Shown piece after piece: positions 16,811 to 24,881 of a stretch of 38,674 nt of DNA (position 1 is its first letter; each line of letters begins with the position of its first letter). This stretch comes from an uncultured Acidobacteriia bacterium (GTDB lineage: Bacteria; Acidobacteriota; Terriglobia; Bryobacterales; Bryobacteraceae). The stretch lies in NCBI GenBank assembly GCA_903892565.1, contig CAITIX010000375.1, forward strand, positions 1-38,674, given 5' to 3'. The notes under the pieces are model-generated. The model was not told the origin of the DNA. It saw only the letters and a list, made by a program, of their open reading frames with translations, and made no database searches. Made by a program: the position numbers and the translations under genes.

Positions 16811-16820
16811 CCCCCCCCCC
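16811..16820 (+). repeat. Homopolymer run of ten C
   Basis: Ten consecutive C residues lie in the non-coding spacer, about 90 bp upstream of the predicted promoter of the second PEP-CTERM gene. It is the longest mononucleotide run that I noticed in the window. Confidence 0.9.
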
Positions 16821-16901
16821 TCGCCGGTCGGCTTTCTTTTCTTCCTGCCGTTGTGAAGGCACTTCGGTGGTGGGCATAGTACTTTCGACATAGGAAGAGG
16901 A

Positions 16902-16931
16902 TTGTCTCGGGCTATTACTTTGTGGTATTCT
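16902..16931 (+). promoter_or_regulatory. Candidate promoter of the second PEP-CTERM gene
   Basis: TTGTCT (16902-16907) and TATTCT (16926-16931) are 18 bp apart, and the -10 is extended by TGG. The block TGTGGTATTCT from 16921 matches the block at 15924 upstream of the first PEP-CTERM gene at 10 of 11 positions. Confidence 0.5.
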
Positions 16932-17032
16932 TCTACGAATCTTTAGGCTAAGGCTCAAGTGTCGGTGCAGGAAATCTTGTGTCGTGGGGCGGAATTGCCC
17001 CCGCGAGAATCGTGGGCGAGGTGCTTTGTTTT

Positions 17033-17881
17033 ATGAAGAAGAATATGCTGCTCAAGTTTTCGGTCGCCATAGTCGGCGTGATGCTGGCTGGCGCGACGAT
17101 GGTATCGGCTACAAACATTACTGGGACAACCACGCCGAGCTATACCAGTCCCAATGGCACGATCGGATTTTATAATCTCACTTCTTTTGGAACTGCGGCG
17201 ACCACCCAGGGCGGGTTGATCGTGCAAGTGAATTATACCGGCGGTTCAAACAGTGCCGGTGCGACTTGCACGTGGACTACCGGCGTAAATGGATGTAGCG
17301 TTGCGAATGGTTTTTCTGTTTCGTTGGCCGATGGCGCCAACGGAAGTTACGACGGTACCTGGACACTTACCGATAGCCGAACCGGAGGTGCTATTATTTC
17401 CTCCATCGTTTTTATCGGTAGTGGGGCAGGGAACCCAGCAGGTTTAACCGGCTTCGATTTATGCTTCAATAGCCCGGGCACCACCCCGGATTACTTGAAT
17501 GCCGGGAATTGCAACGGCGTGGGTACGGTCGGCAGTAACATTGGTTGGTCAGCGGGCACTGCAGCGGGTGGAACCACCGGTCTCAGTCCCAATTCGATCG
17601 TGTATACCAACGCAGTCGCGCTTCCAAGTACCTCTCCGGTAGGAGATGAGTTCAGCAAAGTCACTTTTGGATTTTGCACGGTGAGCAATGGCAGCGCTCC
17701 TTGCAACGCCGCTGCCAACACTTTTCAAAATGGCAACTCAATGACTTGGCGGATGGATACAGATACGCTCTCAACTCCTGAACCCGCCACCCTGGGCTTA
17801 GTCGGATTCTCTCTCTTCGGTTTGGGAGCTCTGAAACGTCGCCGTCGCAACCGCGCAAAGAGTTCAGAAGCGGCGCTCTGA
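17033..17881 (+). CDS. PEP-CTERM sorted surface protein 2
   Basis: A 282-residue exported protein. Residues 1 to about 27 form a signal peptide (MKKNMLLKFSVAIVGVMLAGATMVSA). The body is rich in Gly, Thr, Ser and Asn with scattered Cys residues, and looks like a beta-rich surface protein. The C-terminal tag begins STPEPATLG at about 247, followed by a hydrophobic helix and the basic KRRRRNR, so it should be processed by an exosortase encoded elsewhere. The ATG at 17033 is chosen because it directly starts the signal peptide; a frame open to 16979 would bury it. Related in architecture, not clearly in sequence, to the protein before it. Function unknown. Confidence 0.9.
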   Translation: MKKNMLLKFSVAIVGVMLAGATMVSATNITGTTTPSYTSPNGTIGFYNLTSFGTAATTQGGLIVQVNYTGGSNSAGATCTWTTGVNGCSVANGFSVSLADGANGSYDGTWTLTDSRTGGAIISSIVFIGSGAGNPAGLTGFDLCFNSPGTTPDYLNAGNCNGVGTVGSNIGWSAGTAAGGTTGLSPNSIVYTNAVALPSTSPVGDEFSKVTFGFCTVSNGSAPCNAAANTFQNGNSMTWRMDTDTLSTPEPATLGLVGFSLFGLGALKRRRRNRAKSSEAAL

Positions 17882-17924
17882 CCGAGCTCGTCAGGAAAAT
17901 CGGGCATGAGAATCGTCACGCACG

Positions 17925-18572
17925 CTATTGGCGCCGCGTCTCTGTGAGCTGGGCCACCTCATCCTCCAGGCGCTCCAGCGATCCCGCGAAGAAGTGATCC
18001 TTCGCGTCGATTAAGATCAGCCGCTTCGGCTCTGGCAGCGCGTCGACGATCGCTTCGAGGTCCGGCACCGCGCCAAGCTCGTCGTTCGTGCTGTGGATGA
18101 ACACGCGGGGTATTACGCAGCCTTCCAGATTCGCCTTGTCGCGATAGGCACTGGGAAATCCCACGGCGATGATTCTGGTTGGCGGAGCAGAACTCTGTTC
18201 GCCACAACCGAGCCGCAGCGCGATCCTCGACCCGAAGGAAAATCCGCCGAGCGTATAAGGAAGCTCGGGGTAGCGCCCGCGTAAATAGTCGAGCGCCACG
18301 CGCGCGTCCTCTAACTCGCCTTCGCCCTGCGCGTAGGAGCCTTCGCTCAGATTGACGCCGCGATAGTTGAAGCGAAGCACAACGTGTCCTGTGCGGCGCA
18401 AGCCCCGCGCTACACGATAGACCACTTTGTTGTGCATGGTCCCGCCATGCTGCGGATGAGGATGGCACACCAGCGCTACGGCTTTCGGCGCCGCCTCTTC
18501 CGGTTCTTCCAGTAACGCCTCCAGGCGTCCGGCTGGCCCGGCGAGGAACAGGCTTTCTATTTTTCTCGGCAC
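17925..18572 (-). CDS. Alpha/beta hydrolase (dienelactone hydrolase-like, COG2945 type)
   Basis: A 215-residue cytoplasmic alpha/beta hydrolase. VALVCHPHPQHGGTMHNKVVYRVARGL (33-59) and VVLRFNYRGVNLSEG (64-78) are the hallmark of this small family. The nucleophile elbow GFSFGS at 110-115 gives Ser113. Asp164 (in STNDE) and His193 (in KDHFFAG) complete a plausible triad. The substrate is unknown; relatives are annotated as esterases or uncharacterised hydrolases. It is the last gene of the minus-strand run and converges on the second PEP-CTERM gene after a 43-bp gap. A 170-bp spacer separates it from yajQ. Confidence 0.88.
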   Translation of the reverse strand: MPRKIESLFLAGPAGRLEALLEEPEEAAPKAVALVCHPHPQHGGTMHNKVVYRVARGLRRTGHVVLRFNYRGVNLSEGSYAQGEGELEDARVALDYLRGRYPELPYTLGGFSFGSRIALRLGCGEQSSAPPTRIIAVGFPSAYRDKANLEGCVIPRVFIHSTNDELGAVPDLEAIVDALPEPKRLILIDAKDHFFAGSLERLEDEVAQLTETRRQ

Positions 18573-18688
18573 ATGATTCCTTGCGACGACGTATGCGCCG
18601 CTCGTTGCCTATCGAATTGAGAACGCTACGATGTCCCCTCCTTTACAGTCGGGGTTCGGTGCTGGTTTACAAATGTTTTAGTACGGAA

Positions 18689-18708
18689 CCGCGACCGTCA
18701 CGGAGCGG
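18689..18708. repeat. GC-rich hairpin element, possible dispersed palindrome
   Basis: CCGC and CCG on the left pair with CGG and GCGG on the right around a TCA loop, with a small internal loop. It sits in the 170-bp gap between the hydrolase gene and yajQ. It lacks a T tract on either side, so it is less likely a terminator and more like a dispersed extragenic palindrome. Confidence 0.5.
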
Positions 18709-18742
18709 ACAGACAGTGGTGACGTTCTGTGTGCGACACCCA

Positions 18743-19243
18743 CTAGTTACTCCGATAGTTCGTGAACTGCATGTCGATGCCGAAGTCATTGCCGCGCAGC
18801 AGGGCAATCACTCCCTGCAATTCGTCGCGATCTTTGGCCGACACGCGCACGCAATCGCCCTGTATGGACGCCTGCACCTTCTTCTTGCTGTCTTTGATGA
18901 CCTTGACGATCTCTTTGGCCTTCTCGATGGCGATGCCCTGTTGCAGGGTGACCTCTTGCCGCACGGTGGATCCTCCCGCAGGAGTAATGACGCCGTACGT
19001 GAGGCCCTTCAATGACACATTGCGCTTTACAAGCTTGCTTTGCAGTACGTCGGTGACCGCGCGCAGACTGAATTCGTCCTTCGTGGCGAGGACCAGCTTG
19101 TTGTCCTTTTCATTAAGCTCAATCGACGACTTGGAATCTTTCAAGTCGTAGCGCTGCAGGATCTCCTTCATCGCCTGTTGCACGGCGTTGCTCACTTCTG
19201 GCAATTCAATCTTGGAGACGATGTCGAAACTGTTATCTGGCAT
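18743..19243 (-). CDS. yajQ: YajQ family nucleotide-binding protein
   Basis: A 166-residue protein with the full YajQ pattern: [31 protein letters not shown] at the start, [15 protein letters not shown] in the middle, [49 protein letters not shown], and [12 protein letters not shown] at the end. It has two ferredoxin-like halves. Some members bind cyclic-di-GMP or nucleic acids and affect transcription, but the role differs between species. It appears to be in its own unit, with repeat-bearing DNA upstream. Confidence 0.95.
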   Translation of the reverse strand: MPDNSFDIVSKIELPEVSNAVQQAMKEILQRYDLKDSKSSIELNEKDNKLVLATKDEFSLRAVTDVLQSKLVKRNVSLKGLTYGVITPAGGSTVRQEVTLQQGIAIEKAKEIVKVIKDSKKKVQASIQGDCVRVSAKDRDELQGVIALLRGNDFGIDMQFTNYRSN

Positions 19244-19301
19244 GAGTGTTTTCCAAACGATTATTGTACTGATTCCTGATTTCGTACGTTTGCCGGCGCA
19301 A

Positions 19302-19326
19302 GGAGTCAGGAGACAGGAGTCAGAAT
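19302..19326 (-). repeat. TGACTCC-type intergenic repeat, copy 2 (inverted)
   Basis: AGGAGTCAGGAGACAGGAGTC followed by AGAAT is the reverse complement of the ATTCTGACTCC block seen at 13771 and 19438. With copy 3 it forms an inverted pair around about 110 bases in the yajQ upstream spacer. Confidence 0.85.
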
Positions 19327-19437
19327 AAAACCCGCTCCTGTCTCGGTCGGACCGCGCCCGGTGTGGTGGCGGCGAATAGGAGACGAATTTTCAAGGGATG
19401 TCATTCGACCTGGCGCCTCGGTTGTCGCGCTCCTGCA

Positions 19438-19470
<33 letters not shown>

Positions 19471-19473
19471 TGT

Positions 19474-19965
19474 TCATCGTCCTCGCATGGCAAGCAGAAC
19501 CTTCTCCGTAATGTCCTTCACCAACTGGGGTAGTGCCGCCTCCACCTGGCGAGTCACTTCCGCCGCAATTCTTTCCGCTTCGCCCACCGGAGTTCGCGCC
19601 TGCTGCGCTTCGGCGATTTGCTGCCTGACGATTTCCAAAAACGCGGTTGCCTCGAATGGCTTGCGGATCATCGCGTCGCAACCCGAGCGGCGACCGGCCT
19701 CTTCGTCGAGCGTTTCCAGCACTCCCGCGGTTAGGATCACGCGAATATGCCGATGATGCGTCTTGAGATGAAGGCATAGATCGTATCCGCTATATCCTGC
19801 GAGCGCGATCTCAGCCACAAACAGGTCGGGATCAACCTCCGTCAGTACCCGGAGTGCCTCGGTGCCATCCGCGACGCAGACTACGTCATAGCCTTCGTCT
19901 TCCAGAATCTTCTGTCCCATGCGGCGCGCGTGCGGACTGCCGTCCGCTAAAAGAATCGCGCTCAT
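19474..19965 (-). CDS. Receiver-like protein with Glu at the phosphoacceptor site
   Basis: A 163-residue protein: a receiver domain (about 1-118) and a helical tail. ILLADGSPHARR keeps Asp8, but the second acidic residue is Gly9. In PDLFVAEIALAG the phosphoacceptor Asp is replaced by Glu52. VILTAG keeps the switch Thr79 and RKP the Lys102. Glu at this site can imitate the phosphorylated state, so the protein may be permanently active or simply phosphate-independent. The tail (about 126-163, EAERIAAEVTRQVEAALP onwards) looks like an amphipathic or coiled helix that may bind a partner. It lies 6 bp after bamD and is probably co-transcribed with it. Confidence 0.85.
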   Translation of the reverse strand: MSAILLADGSPHARRMGQKILEDEGYDVVCVADGTEALRVLTEVDPDLFVAEIALAGYSGYDLCLHLKTHHRHIRVILTAGVLETLDEEAGRRSGCDAMIRKPFEATAFLEIVRQQIAEAQQARTPVGEAERIAAEVTRQVEAALPQLVKDITEKVLLAMRGR

Positions 19966-19971
19966 GAGAAT

Positions 19972-21102
19972 CTATTTCTTCGTGGTGCCGCCGCTAGCCG
20001 GGGCCGGTGCCGGGGTTCGCGCGTCCGGTTGCGTATCGAGCGCCGATGTTCCCGTCACGGGCGCAACCGTCACGTCGCCTGTGAATCCTGCATTTTCGGA
20101 AGGAACCGGCACGTTCTTCGGGATCTCGCGCTTGGGAGATTCCATGGTGGGCGCGCCGCTCTTCGCTGCCGAGGAAACATCCGGACCGCGCTTCAGCAGC
20201 CCCATGGACTTCCCGACCGTGGAGGTCTTCGTATGATTCGAGGCTTCGAACTTCATGCGCGCAACTGCGGAAGGATCCGCGTCCGGGATGGCAAATTCCA
20301 TTTCCTGGAGTTTCTTTTTCGCCTGCTCCGCGAAGGTGCTGAGGGGATAGTCGCGCACGATCTTCGCGTACGCATCTCCGGCATCTTTGCGGAAGCGCGG
20401 GCCCATGTGAGAGTAAGCGTCGCCTTCTTCCCACAGCGCTGCGGCCGCCTTGCTGTAGAGCGGATACTGACTGACTAATCCGTTCAAGCGATTTGCCGCG
20501 GCGGAAAACGCGCCCTTGTGATGATAATAGTCACCGGCCGCCATTTCGGCTTCCGCCAAAACTTCCTGGATTTCGCGGAGCCTTTGCTCGGCGCCACGCG
20601 CATACTTTGAATTGGGAAATTGCGTGAGCAGCGTGCGGCATTCCTGTTCGGCGCGCAAGGCGTTGTTGGGATCGCGATCCGCCTTATCCATCAAGTTGTA
20701 GTGGATTTCGCAAATGCGCGACTGCGATTCCGCAGCCTCTTCCATGGTGGGGTAGAACAGAATGAAATCTTTGTACTCGGCTTCCGCCTGTGCGTTGCCT
20801 TCCGAACCACCCTGCCGGAACCAGCTATCGGCGATGGCCAATTTCGCCTTAGCGAGAAATTCGCTGGAGTCGTATGTATTGATCAGCGTGTTCAGCGTGA
20901 GCCGCGCCGTTTCGTAGCGAGCATGTTCGATGTCGCGAATGGCTTTGTCGTAGAGAATCTTGTCGGGCTGTTGCGTGTCCTTCGTGATGGGGTTCTCATA
21001 CGCCTTGCGTTTGAATCCGCACGACGTTGCGCCGAGCGCGACGAGGACCACAACCGCTACTAAGACCGCCCAGCGGCGCGAGTTTTTTGCTTCTACATGC
21101 AT
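19972..21102 (-). CDS. bamD: Outer membrane assembly lipoprotein BamD (TPR)
   Basis: A 376-residue exported lipoprotein. The signal segment ends ATSC, with Cys28 as the likely acylated residue. Helical TPR-like repeats follow from about 45: DKILYDKAIRDIEHARYETARLTLNTLINTYDSSEF, then AEYKDFILFYP, ECRTLLTQFPNSKYARGAEQRLREI, and KIVRDYPLSTFAEQAKKKLQEME. This matches BamD, which works with BamA to insert outer membrane beta-barrels. It is longer than the usual 240-270 residues because of a disordered Pro/Ala/Thr-rich tail after about 285. It follows rpe by 18 bp and precedes the receiver by 6 bp. Confidence 0.88.
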   Translation of the reverse strand: MHVEAKNSRRWAVLVAVVVLVALGATSCGFKRKAYENPITKDTQQPDKILYDKAIRDIEHARYETARLTLNTLINTYDSSEFLAKAKLAIADSWFRQGGSEGNAQAEAEYKDFILFYPTMEEAAESQSRICEIHYNLMDKADRDPNNALRAEQECRTLLTQFPNSKYARGAEQRLREIQEVLAEAEMAAGDYYHHKGAFSAAANRLNGLVSQYPLYSKAAAALWEEGDAYSHMGPRFRKDAGDAYAKIVRDYPLSTFAEQAKKKLQEMEFAIPDADPSAVARMKFEASNHTKTSTVGKSMGLLKRGPDVSSAAKSGAPTMESPKREIPKNVPVPSENAGFTGDVTVAPVTGTSALDTQPDARTPAPAPASGGTTKK

Positions 21103-21120
21103 AAATAGAATTCCTTCTGA

Positions 21121-21795
21121 CTATACCCGAACCGCAAGCGCGGCGTTGGCCTCTTGTTGCAGCGCCTGATATGCCGCCGCTGGATCGCTCTTGCCGTACA
21201 CGGAGGCTCCGGCCACGGCCCAATCGACACCCGCGCGAATTACGTCGCCGATGTTGTCCTGCGTGACGCCGCCATCGATCTCGATGGCGAATTTCAAGCC
21301 GAGATCCCGCCGCAGGGCCGCGAGCCTGCGTACTTTATCCAGAGTGTACGGGATAAACTTCTGCCCGCCGAATCCGGGGTTGACGCTCATCACTAAAACA
21401 AAATCCGCAACTCCCAAAACTTCTTCGAGAGTGGAAACAGGCGTGGACGGATTGATCACCACTCCGGCTTTCGCGCCCTCGCCCTGAATCATGCGCAATG
21501 TGCGATCCAAGTGCGGGCAGACTTCCTGATGCACGGAGACTTGATCCGCTCCGGCTTCGATAAACAAAGGCGCGTAGCGATCCGGGTCGGTGATCATCAG
21601 GTGCACGTCGAGCGTTAACTTGGTGACCTTACGCAGTGATCTCACAACCGGCGGGCCAAGGGTCAAATTCGGGACAAAGTGGCCGTCCATGACGTCCACA
21701 TGGAGCATGCGGCAGCCTGCGGCTTCGACCAGGGCAACCTGCTCGCCCAGGTGGGCAAAATCGGCGGATAAGATTGAGGGAAGGATTTCCGGCAT
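21121..21795 (-). CDS. rpe: Ribulose-phosphate 3-epimerase
   Basis: A 224-residue TIM-barrel enzyme interconverting ribulose-5-phosphate and xylulose-5-phosphate in the pentose phosphate pathway. ILPSILSADFAHLGEQV at the start, HVDVMDGHFVPNLTLGPPV (metal-binding His and Asp), LDVHLMI, VMSVNPGFGGQKFIP and IEIDGGV are all present. Its length is normal. It lies between rsmB (74 bp upstream) and bamD (18 bp downstream), an operon-like arrangement. Confidence 0.97.
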   Translation of the reverse strand: MPEILPSILSADFAHLGEQVALVEAAGCRMLHVDVMDGHFVPNLTLGPPVVRSLRKVTKLTLDVHLMITDPDRYAPLFIEAGADQVSVHQEVCPHLDRTLRMIQGEGAKAGVVINPSTPVSTLEEVLGVADFVLVMSVNPGFGGQKFIPYTLDKVRRLAALRRDLGLKFAIEIDGGVTQDNIGDVIRAGVDWAVAGASVYGKSDPAAAYQALQQEANAALAVRV

Positions 21796-21869
21796 AGATG
21801 CCCTGGCCGCGGCGATATAGTAATCGTCGCGGAGACTTAGTCTAATGTTATCACGGCGTTATCGTCAGC

Positions 21870-22934
21870 TTAGGAGGCCCCGATCACAGCGGCGAAGAAT
21901 CCGTCCCCCGGTTCGCGTCCTGGCAGCCGCAGCATAGTTTGTTCGACGCGGTAGCCTGCCACTACGTTTTCATTTTCTTCGGGCTCCAACGAACAGGTGG
22001 AGTAGACCAATTTGCCTCCCGGAGCGAGACACGCGAGGGCATTTGCCAGAATCTTGCGTTGACGCTCGTGAAACGCCGTGAGGTCCGCGGCGGCCAATCT
22101 CCATTTGATTTCTGGATTGCGGCCGAGCGTTCCTGTTCCGGAGCACGGGGCGTCCACTAATATGCGGTCGAATTTCTGAGAGAAGGGAAGGGGAGCGGTG
22201 GCGTCGGCGCAAACGCGCAGCGCCTGATGCGGTACATCGGCAAGGCGCTTGGCATAGCGATCGCAGGCGACAACGTTGCCGCCCGCAGCGAGAGCCTGTG
22301 CCGTTTTGTTCCCAGGAGCCGCGCACACGTCGAGGACACTCATGCCGGGTTCAATGCCGAGCAGCGGAATAATCGTGCGAGCGCCGATGTCCTGCGTGCG
22401 GCCTGTCTCGGGATTCACGCTGACTTCGGGCGGATCGAGCGCGGCCAGCGCGATGCCCTCTGCGTCGTGAGCTCCGTAATGCTGTTGCCAATGTTCCAGC
22501 ATCCAGGTGGGGAGATTGAATTGCGTTGCGCGGTCCGGCCACGTGATGGCGCTTCGATCCACCTTGCGCAGCACAGCATTCACGAAGCCGGCGGCGGAAC
22601 GCTTGCGCGCTTTCTTTACGAGCTCCACACTTTCGGCCACTATGGCATGCGCGGGAACGCGATCCAGATAGCGAAGTTGAAAGACGCCCATGCGAAGCGC
22701 AATGCGCACGGCGTCGTCGAGCTTCTGTGTGGGCTTGCCCGAAAAATGACCAATCAGGAAATCGAGTTCGGATTGACGGCGGAGGCAACCGAAGACGATG
22801 GTCTCCGCAAGCCCTGCGTCGCGTTCGGATAAGTGGGTTGTTTCAGAACGGAGCAAGTCCGACGCGTATCCGCCTTTGCGAACTTGCTCCAGAATCTGAA
22901 ACGTTACTTCTCGGGAAGGTGAGATGGCGGCCAC
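21870..22934 (-). CDS. rsmB: 16S rRNA m5C methyltransferase RsmB-like, internally shortened
   Basis: A 354-residue rRNA cytosine-5 methyltransferase of the NusB-fused type. The N-terminal NusB-like domain covers about 5-135. The SAM site is LDVCAAPGNKTAQAL. Both cysteines of the m5C mechanism are there, in DAPCSGTGTLGRNPEIKWR and YSTCSLEPEENE. RsmB proteins are typically about 430 residues. Here the segment between PPEVSVN and the SAM domain, which normally spans roughly 60 more residues, is reduced to NPETGRTQDIGARTIIPLL. The frame is clean, so the gene is probably functional but lacks most of that subdomain. Possible co-transcription with rpe and bamD. Confidence 0.88.
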   Translation of the reverse strand: MAAISPSREVTFQILEQVRKGGYASDLLRSETTHLSERDAGLAETIVFGCLRRQSELDFLIGHFSGKPTQKLDDAVRIALRMGVFQLRYLDRVPAHAIVAESVELVKKARKRSAAGFVNAVLRKVDRSAITWPDRATQFNLPTWMLEHWQQHYGAHDAEGIALAALDPPEVSVNPETGRTQDIGARTIIPLLGIEPGMSVLDVCAAPGNKTAQALAAGGNVVACDRYAKRLADVPHQALRVCADATAPLPFSQKFDRILVDAPCSGTGTLGRNPEIKWRLAAADLTAFHERQRKILANALACLAPGGKLVYSTCSLEPEENENVVAGYRVEQTMLRLPGREPGDGFFAAVIGAS

Positions 22935-23021
22935 GCGGGTGTGACCAGGATATCAATAGTAGCGCAGTGGGATTAGAACTCGATGGTGCCTACGACTCCG
23001 CGTCGATGACGAGGGATCGTT

Positions 23022-23243
23022 CTAGCTTCCGAAGACAGCAGCCTGAGTGAAACAGCTCTGCAGCTTGGAGTAGATTCCGCTGACAGTTGGCATCAACGTC
23101 GTCGGGAAGATGGCACCGGCGGCCACGGCCACGAAACCAGCGACGAGGGCGTACTCAATCATGTCTTGACCAGATCGGTTTAGCCACAATTGCAACGGCA
23201 CCAATTTCCATCTCGCCATCATACGCCAGCCCTCGTTCCTCAT
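23022..23243 (-). CDS. Flp/Fap type IVb pilin
   Basis: A 73-residue pilin precursor. A basic leader ends SG at 24-25; the prepilin peptidase site is Gly25/Gln26, followed by QDMIEYALVAGFVAVAAGAIFP with Glu at +5 and Tyr at +6, the Flp pattern. A hydrophobic helix (about 31-50) and a short tail with one Cys follow. The ATG at 23243 has GGAG about 7 bases upstream; an ATG-ATG pair further in is an alternative start. No tad assembly genes are in the window, so the pilin is an orphan here. It lies 140 bp downstream of the secreted protein gene on the same strand. Confidence 0.88.
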   Translation of the reverse strand: MRNEGWRMMARWKLVPLQLWLNRSGQDMIEYALVAGFVAVAAGAIFPTTLMPTVSGIYSKLQSCFTQAAVFGS

Positions 23244-23383
23244 GGATTTGCTCCGCTAACACATTTATCATGGGGCAATCTATCGAAAACAACAAGAGTA
23301 ATATTACCGTAGAGACTTGCCCCAAAATCCCTTATTACTGCGCGCCGGAGGGTTCTGTGCTGGCGGCGCATTCCCTCGGTTTT

Positions 23384-24685
23384 TCAAGGGTTTGACTGCG
23401 CCGGGTAACGGGTAACGGTAAAGTTCCCTAGTACTATGCCATCCGAAGTTGTGGCGGCCATCGCCCCTTTGAAGGAAATCGTTAGGCTGATACCTGAGTT
23501 TTCGGTCGCGCTGCCCACGGATGCAGCAAAGGGCAGGGAACTCCCAAAGCTTTGTACGTTGTAGGACTGGCCACTCGCGTTGATCCCGAGAGCGAGTTGT
23601 CCAACCACCGCCGTATCGGAAGCGGCTGCGGCGCGGGCCAGAACGGTGGTTCCGCCCCATTGAACGGTGGGCGTAAACGCCGTCGCCGTGCCACTGTGCG
23701 CATATTGAAAACGCACGTCGATGCGATCGCCGGTTCGAAGTAGTCCTCCAGGGATCGTGCACGTTCCCAGGGTGGTCGCCGTTGTCGAACTGGTCGAAGT
23801 CCCGTTGCTGCTGCAGATCACTTGTGGGGAAGTGAACGAGCTGAATGGATTCGTCGGGTCGGCGTAGCGATACGTGGCCGTCAGCATATCGCCGGTCTGC
23901 GGCGTGGCGCCCGCGAAGAAGGTCAATGAGGTCCCGGTCTGGGTGTAATCGATACCCGACGTTTGCAGAAGGCCATTCCGGTATACGTACAGACTGCTTA
24001 CCGGTGACGGAATGTTCAATAACGTAAAGCTTGTATTGGCGCCATCCACAAAGCCCCCGGGCGTCTCGTTGTCCGAGTAGATGTAGTTCGGCGCGCCGCC
24101 GCCGCTGCACGCTCCGGAGCTGCCATCCACACGCACGCAATCGGCCGGATTGCCGACCGCCCCCTCCAGCATTCCGGCCGCGTTGATAATCGCCGCGCGG
24201 TTCGGTGCGTAGCCCACACCCTCTGTTGGAAGAAGGCTCAGCGCATTCGTCAAACCCACGACGTCGCCGATTTGAATGGGGGATGAAGATAAAGTGCCAG
24301 GTCCGACAATCGACCCCGTGGAGATGCGGACATCTCGCACGCGCAGTGTGGCATTGCTCGGCGGCACCGCCCACGCTTCGTGGAAGAGCGCCGTTCCTTG
24401 GGTGTTATCGTACGTGACGTTGTATTGCGCTCCGGCCGTCGCCGTTGTGGTGGGCACCAGTCTTACTTTGAGCACCCCGTTGACGACGGGCAGTGTCAGG
24501 TTTGCGGTGGCAATATTCGACGTATCGCCCGCCTGAAAACTATTCCACTTGATGAACACCGTTCCGTTGTAGCGCGACCCATCGGCGCGATACAGCACGT
24601 CCTGAATCGTGGTTAGCGCGGGCTGTGCCGCCGCTGCGGCCGCGGCCGCCACCACCAAAATCGCCAGCTTTTTCAATCTCACCAT
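23384..24685 (-). CDS. Secreted beta-rich protein with a fibre-like domain
   Basis: A 433-residue exported protein not assigned to a named family. MVRLKKLAILVVAAAAAAAA (1-20) is a signal peptide. The body is rich in Thr, Ser, Gly and Val. Residues about 30-120 look like a beta domain. A segment at about 203-274 (ETPGGFVDGANTSFTL ... LYVYRNGLLQTSGIDYT ... GDMLTATYRY) resembles a repeat-type beta domain found in phage tail and fibre proteins. The C-terminal 150 residues are another beta-rich unit. A GGGAGGG ribosome binding site precedes the ATG by about 7 bases. It lies 196 bp after serS and upstream of the pilin gene. Surface or matrix function is only a guess. Confidence 0.75.
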   Translation of the reverse strand: MVRLKKLAILVVAAAAAAAAQPALTTIQDVLYRADGSRYNGTVFIKWNSFQAGDTSNIATANLTLPVVNGVLKVRLVPTTTATAGAQYNVTYDNTQGTALFHEAWAVPPSNATLRVRDVRISTGSIVGPGTLSSSPIQIGDVVGLTNALSLLPTEGVGYAPNRAAIINAAGMLEGAVGNPADCVRVDGSSGACSGGGAPNYIYSDNETPGGFVDGANTSFTLLNIPSPVSSLYVYRNGLLQTSGIDYTQTGTSLTFFAGATPQTGDMLTATYRYADPTNPFSSFTSPQVICSSNGTSTSSTTATTLGTCTIPGGLLRTGDRIDVRFQYAHSGTATAFTPTVQWGGTTVLARAAAASDTAVVGQLALGINASGQSYNVQSFGSSLPFAASVGSATENSGISLTISFKGAMAATTSDGIVLGNFTVTRYPAQSNP

Positions 24686-24881
24686 GCACTTCCCTCCCGT
24701 CGCCCGGAGTGTAAGTTGCCGGCAAGATGCGGAAGTGCCGATCCAAACGCTAAATCAAAGAATTGCCGATGGAATGCAAGCTGCGATGTGCCGTTACCTG
24801 CATCCTGCGCGCGCCGATGATCGCGAGCGTCGTTTGGTTTGCAGGCAGAGGCTTACGGGCAGAGTACGCTTGCATCGATGC

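Larger units (their letters stand above)
16704..17032. other. Long non-coding spacer between the PEP-CTERM genes
   Basis: No gene was found in these 329 bases. The spacer holds the terminator of the first gene (16708-16747), a run of ten C (16811-16820), a promoter-like block (16902-16931) and a leader of roughly 95 bases before the next ATG. An open frame extends upstream of 17033 to 16979, but those extra residues do not form part of the signal peptide. Confidence 0.7.

Noticed and set aside
23399-23422. GGTAACGGGTAACGG repeat related to the one at 34762
   Set aside because: It lies inside the coding end of the 433-residue gene and is short; the likeness to 34762 and 11221 may be chance.
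23304-24374. 356-residue frame antisense-like to, and in another frame of, the secreted protein
   Set aside because: Same strand as the 433-residue gene but out of frame, Arg-rich and without a signal peptide; the 433-residue frame has the signal peptide and ribosome binding site.
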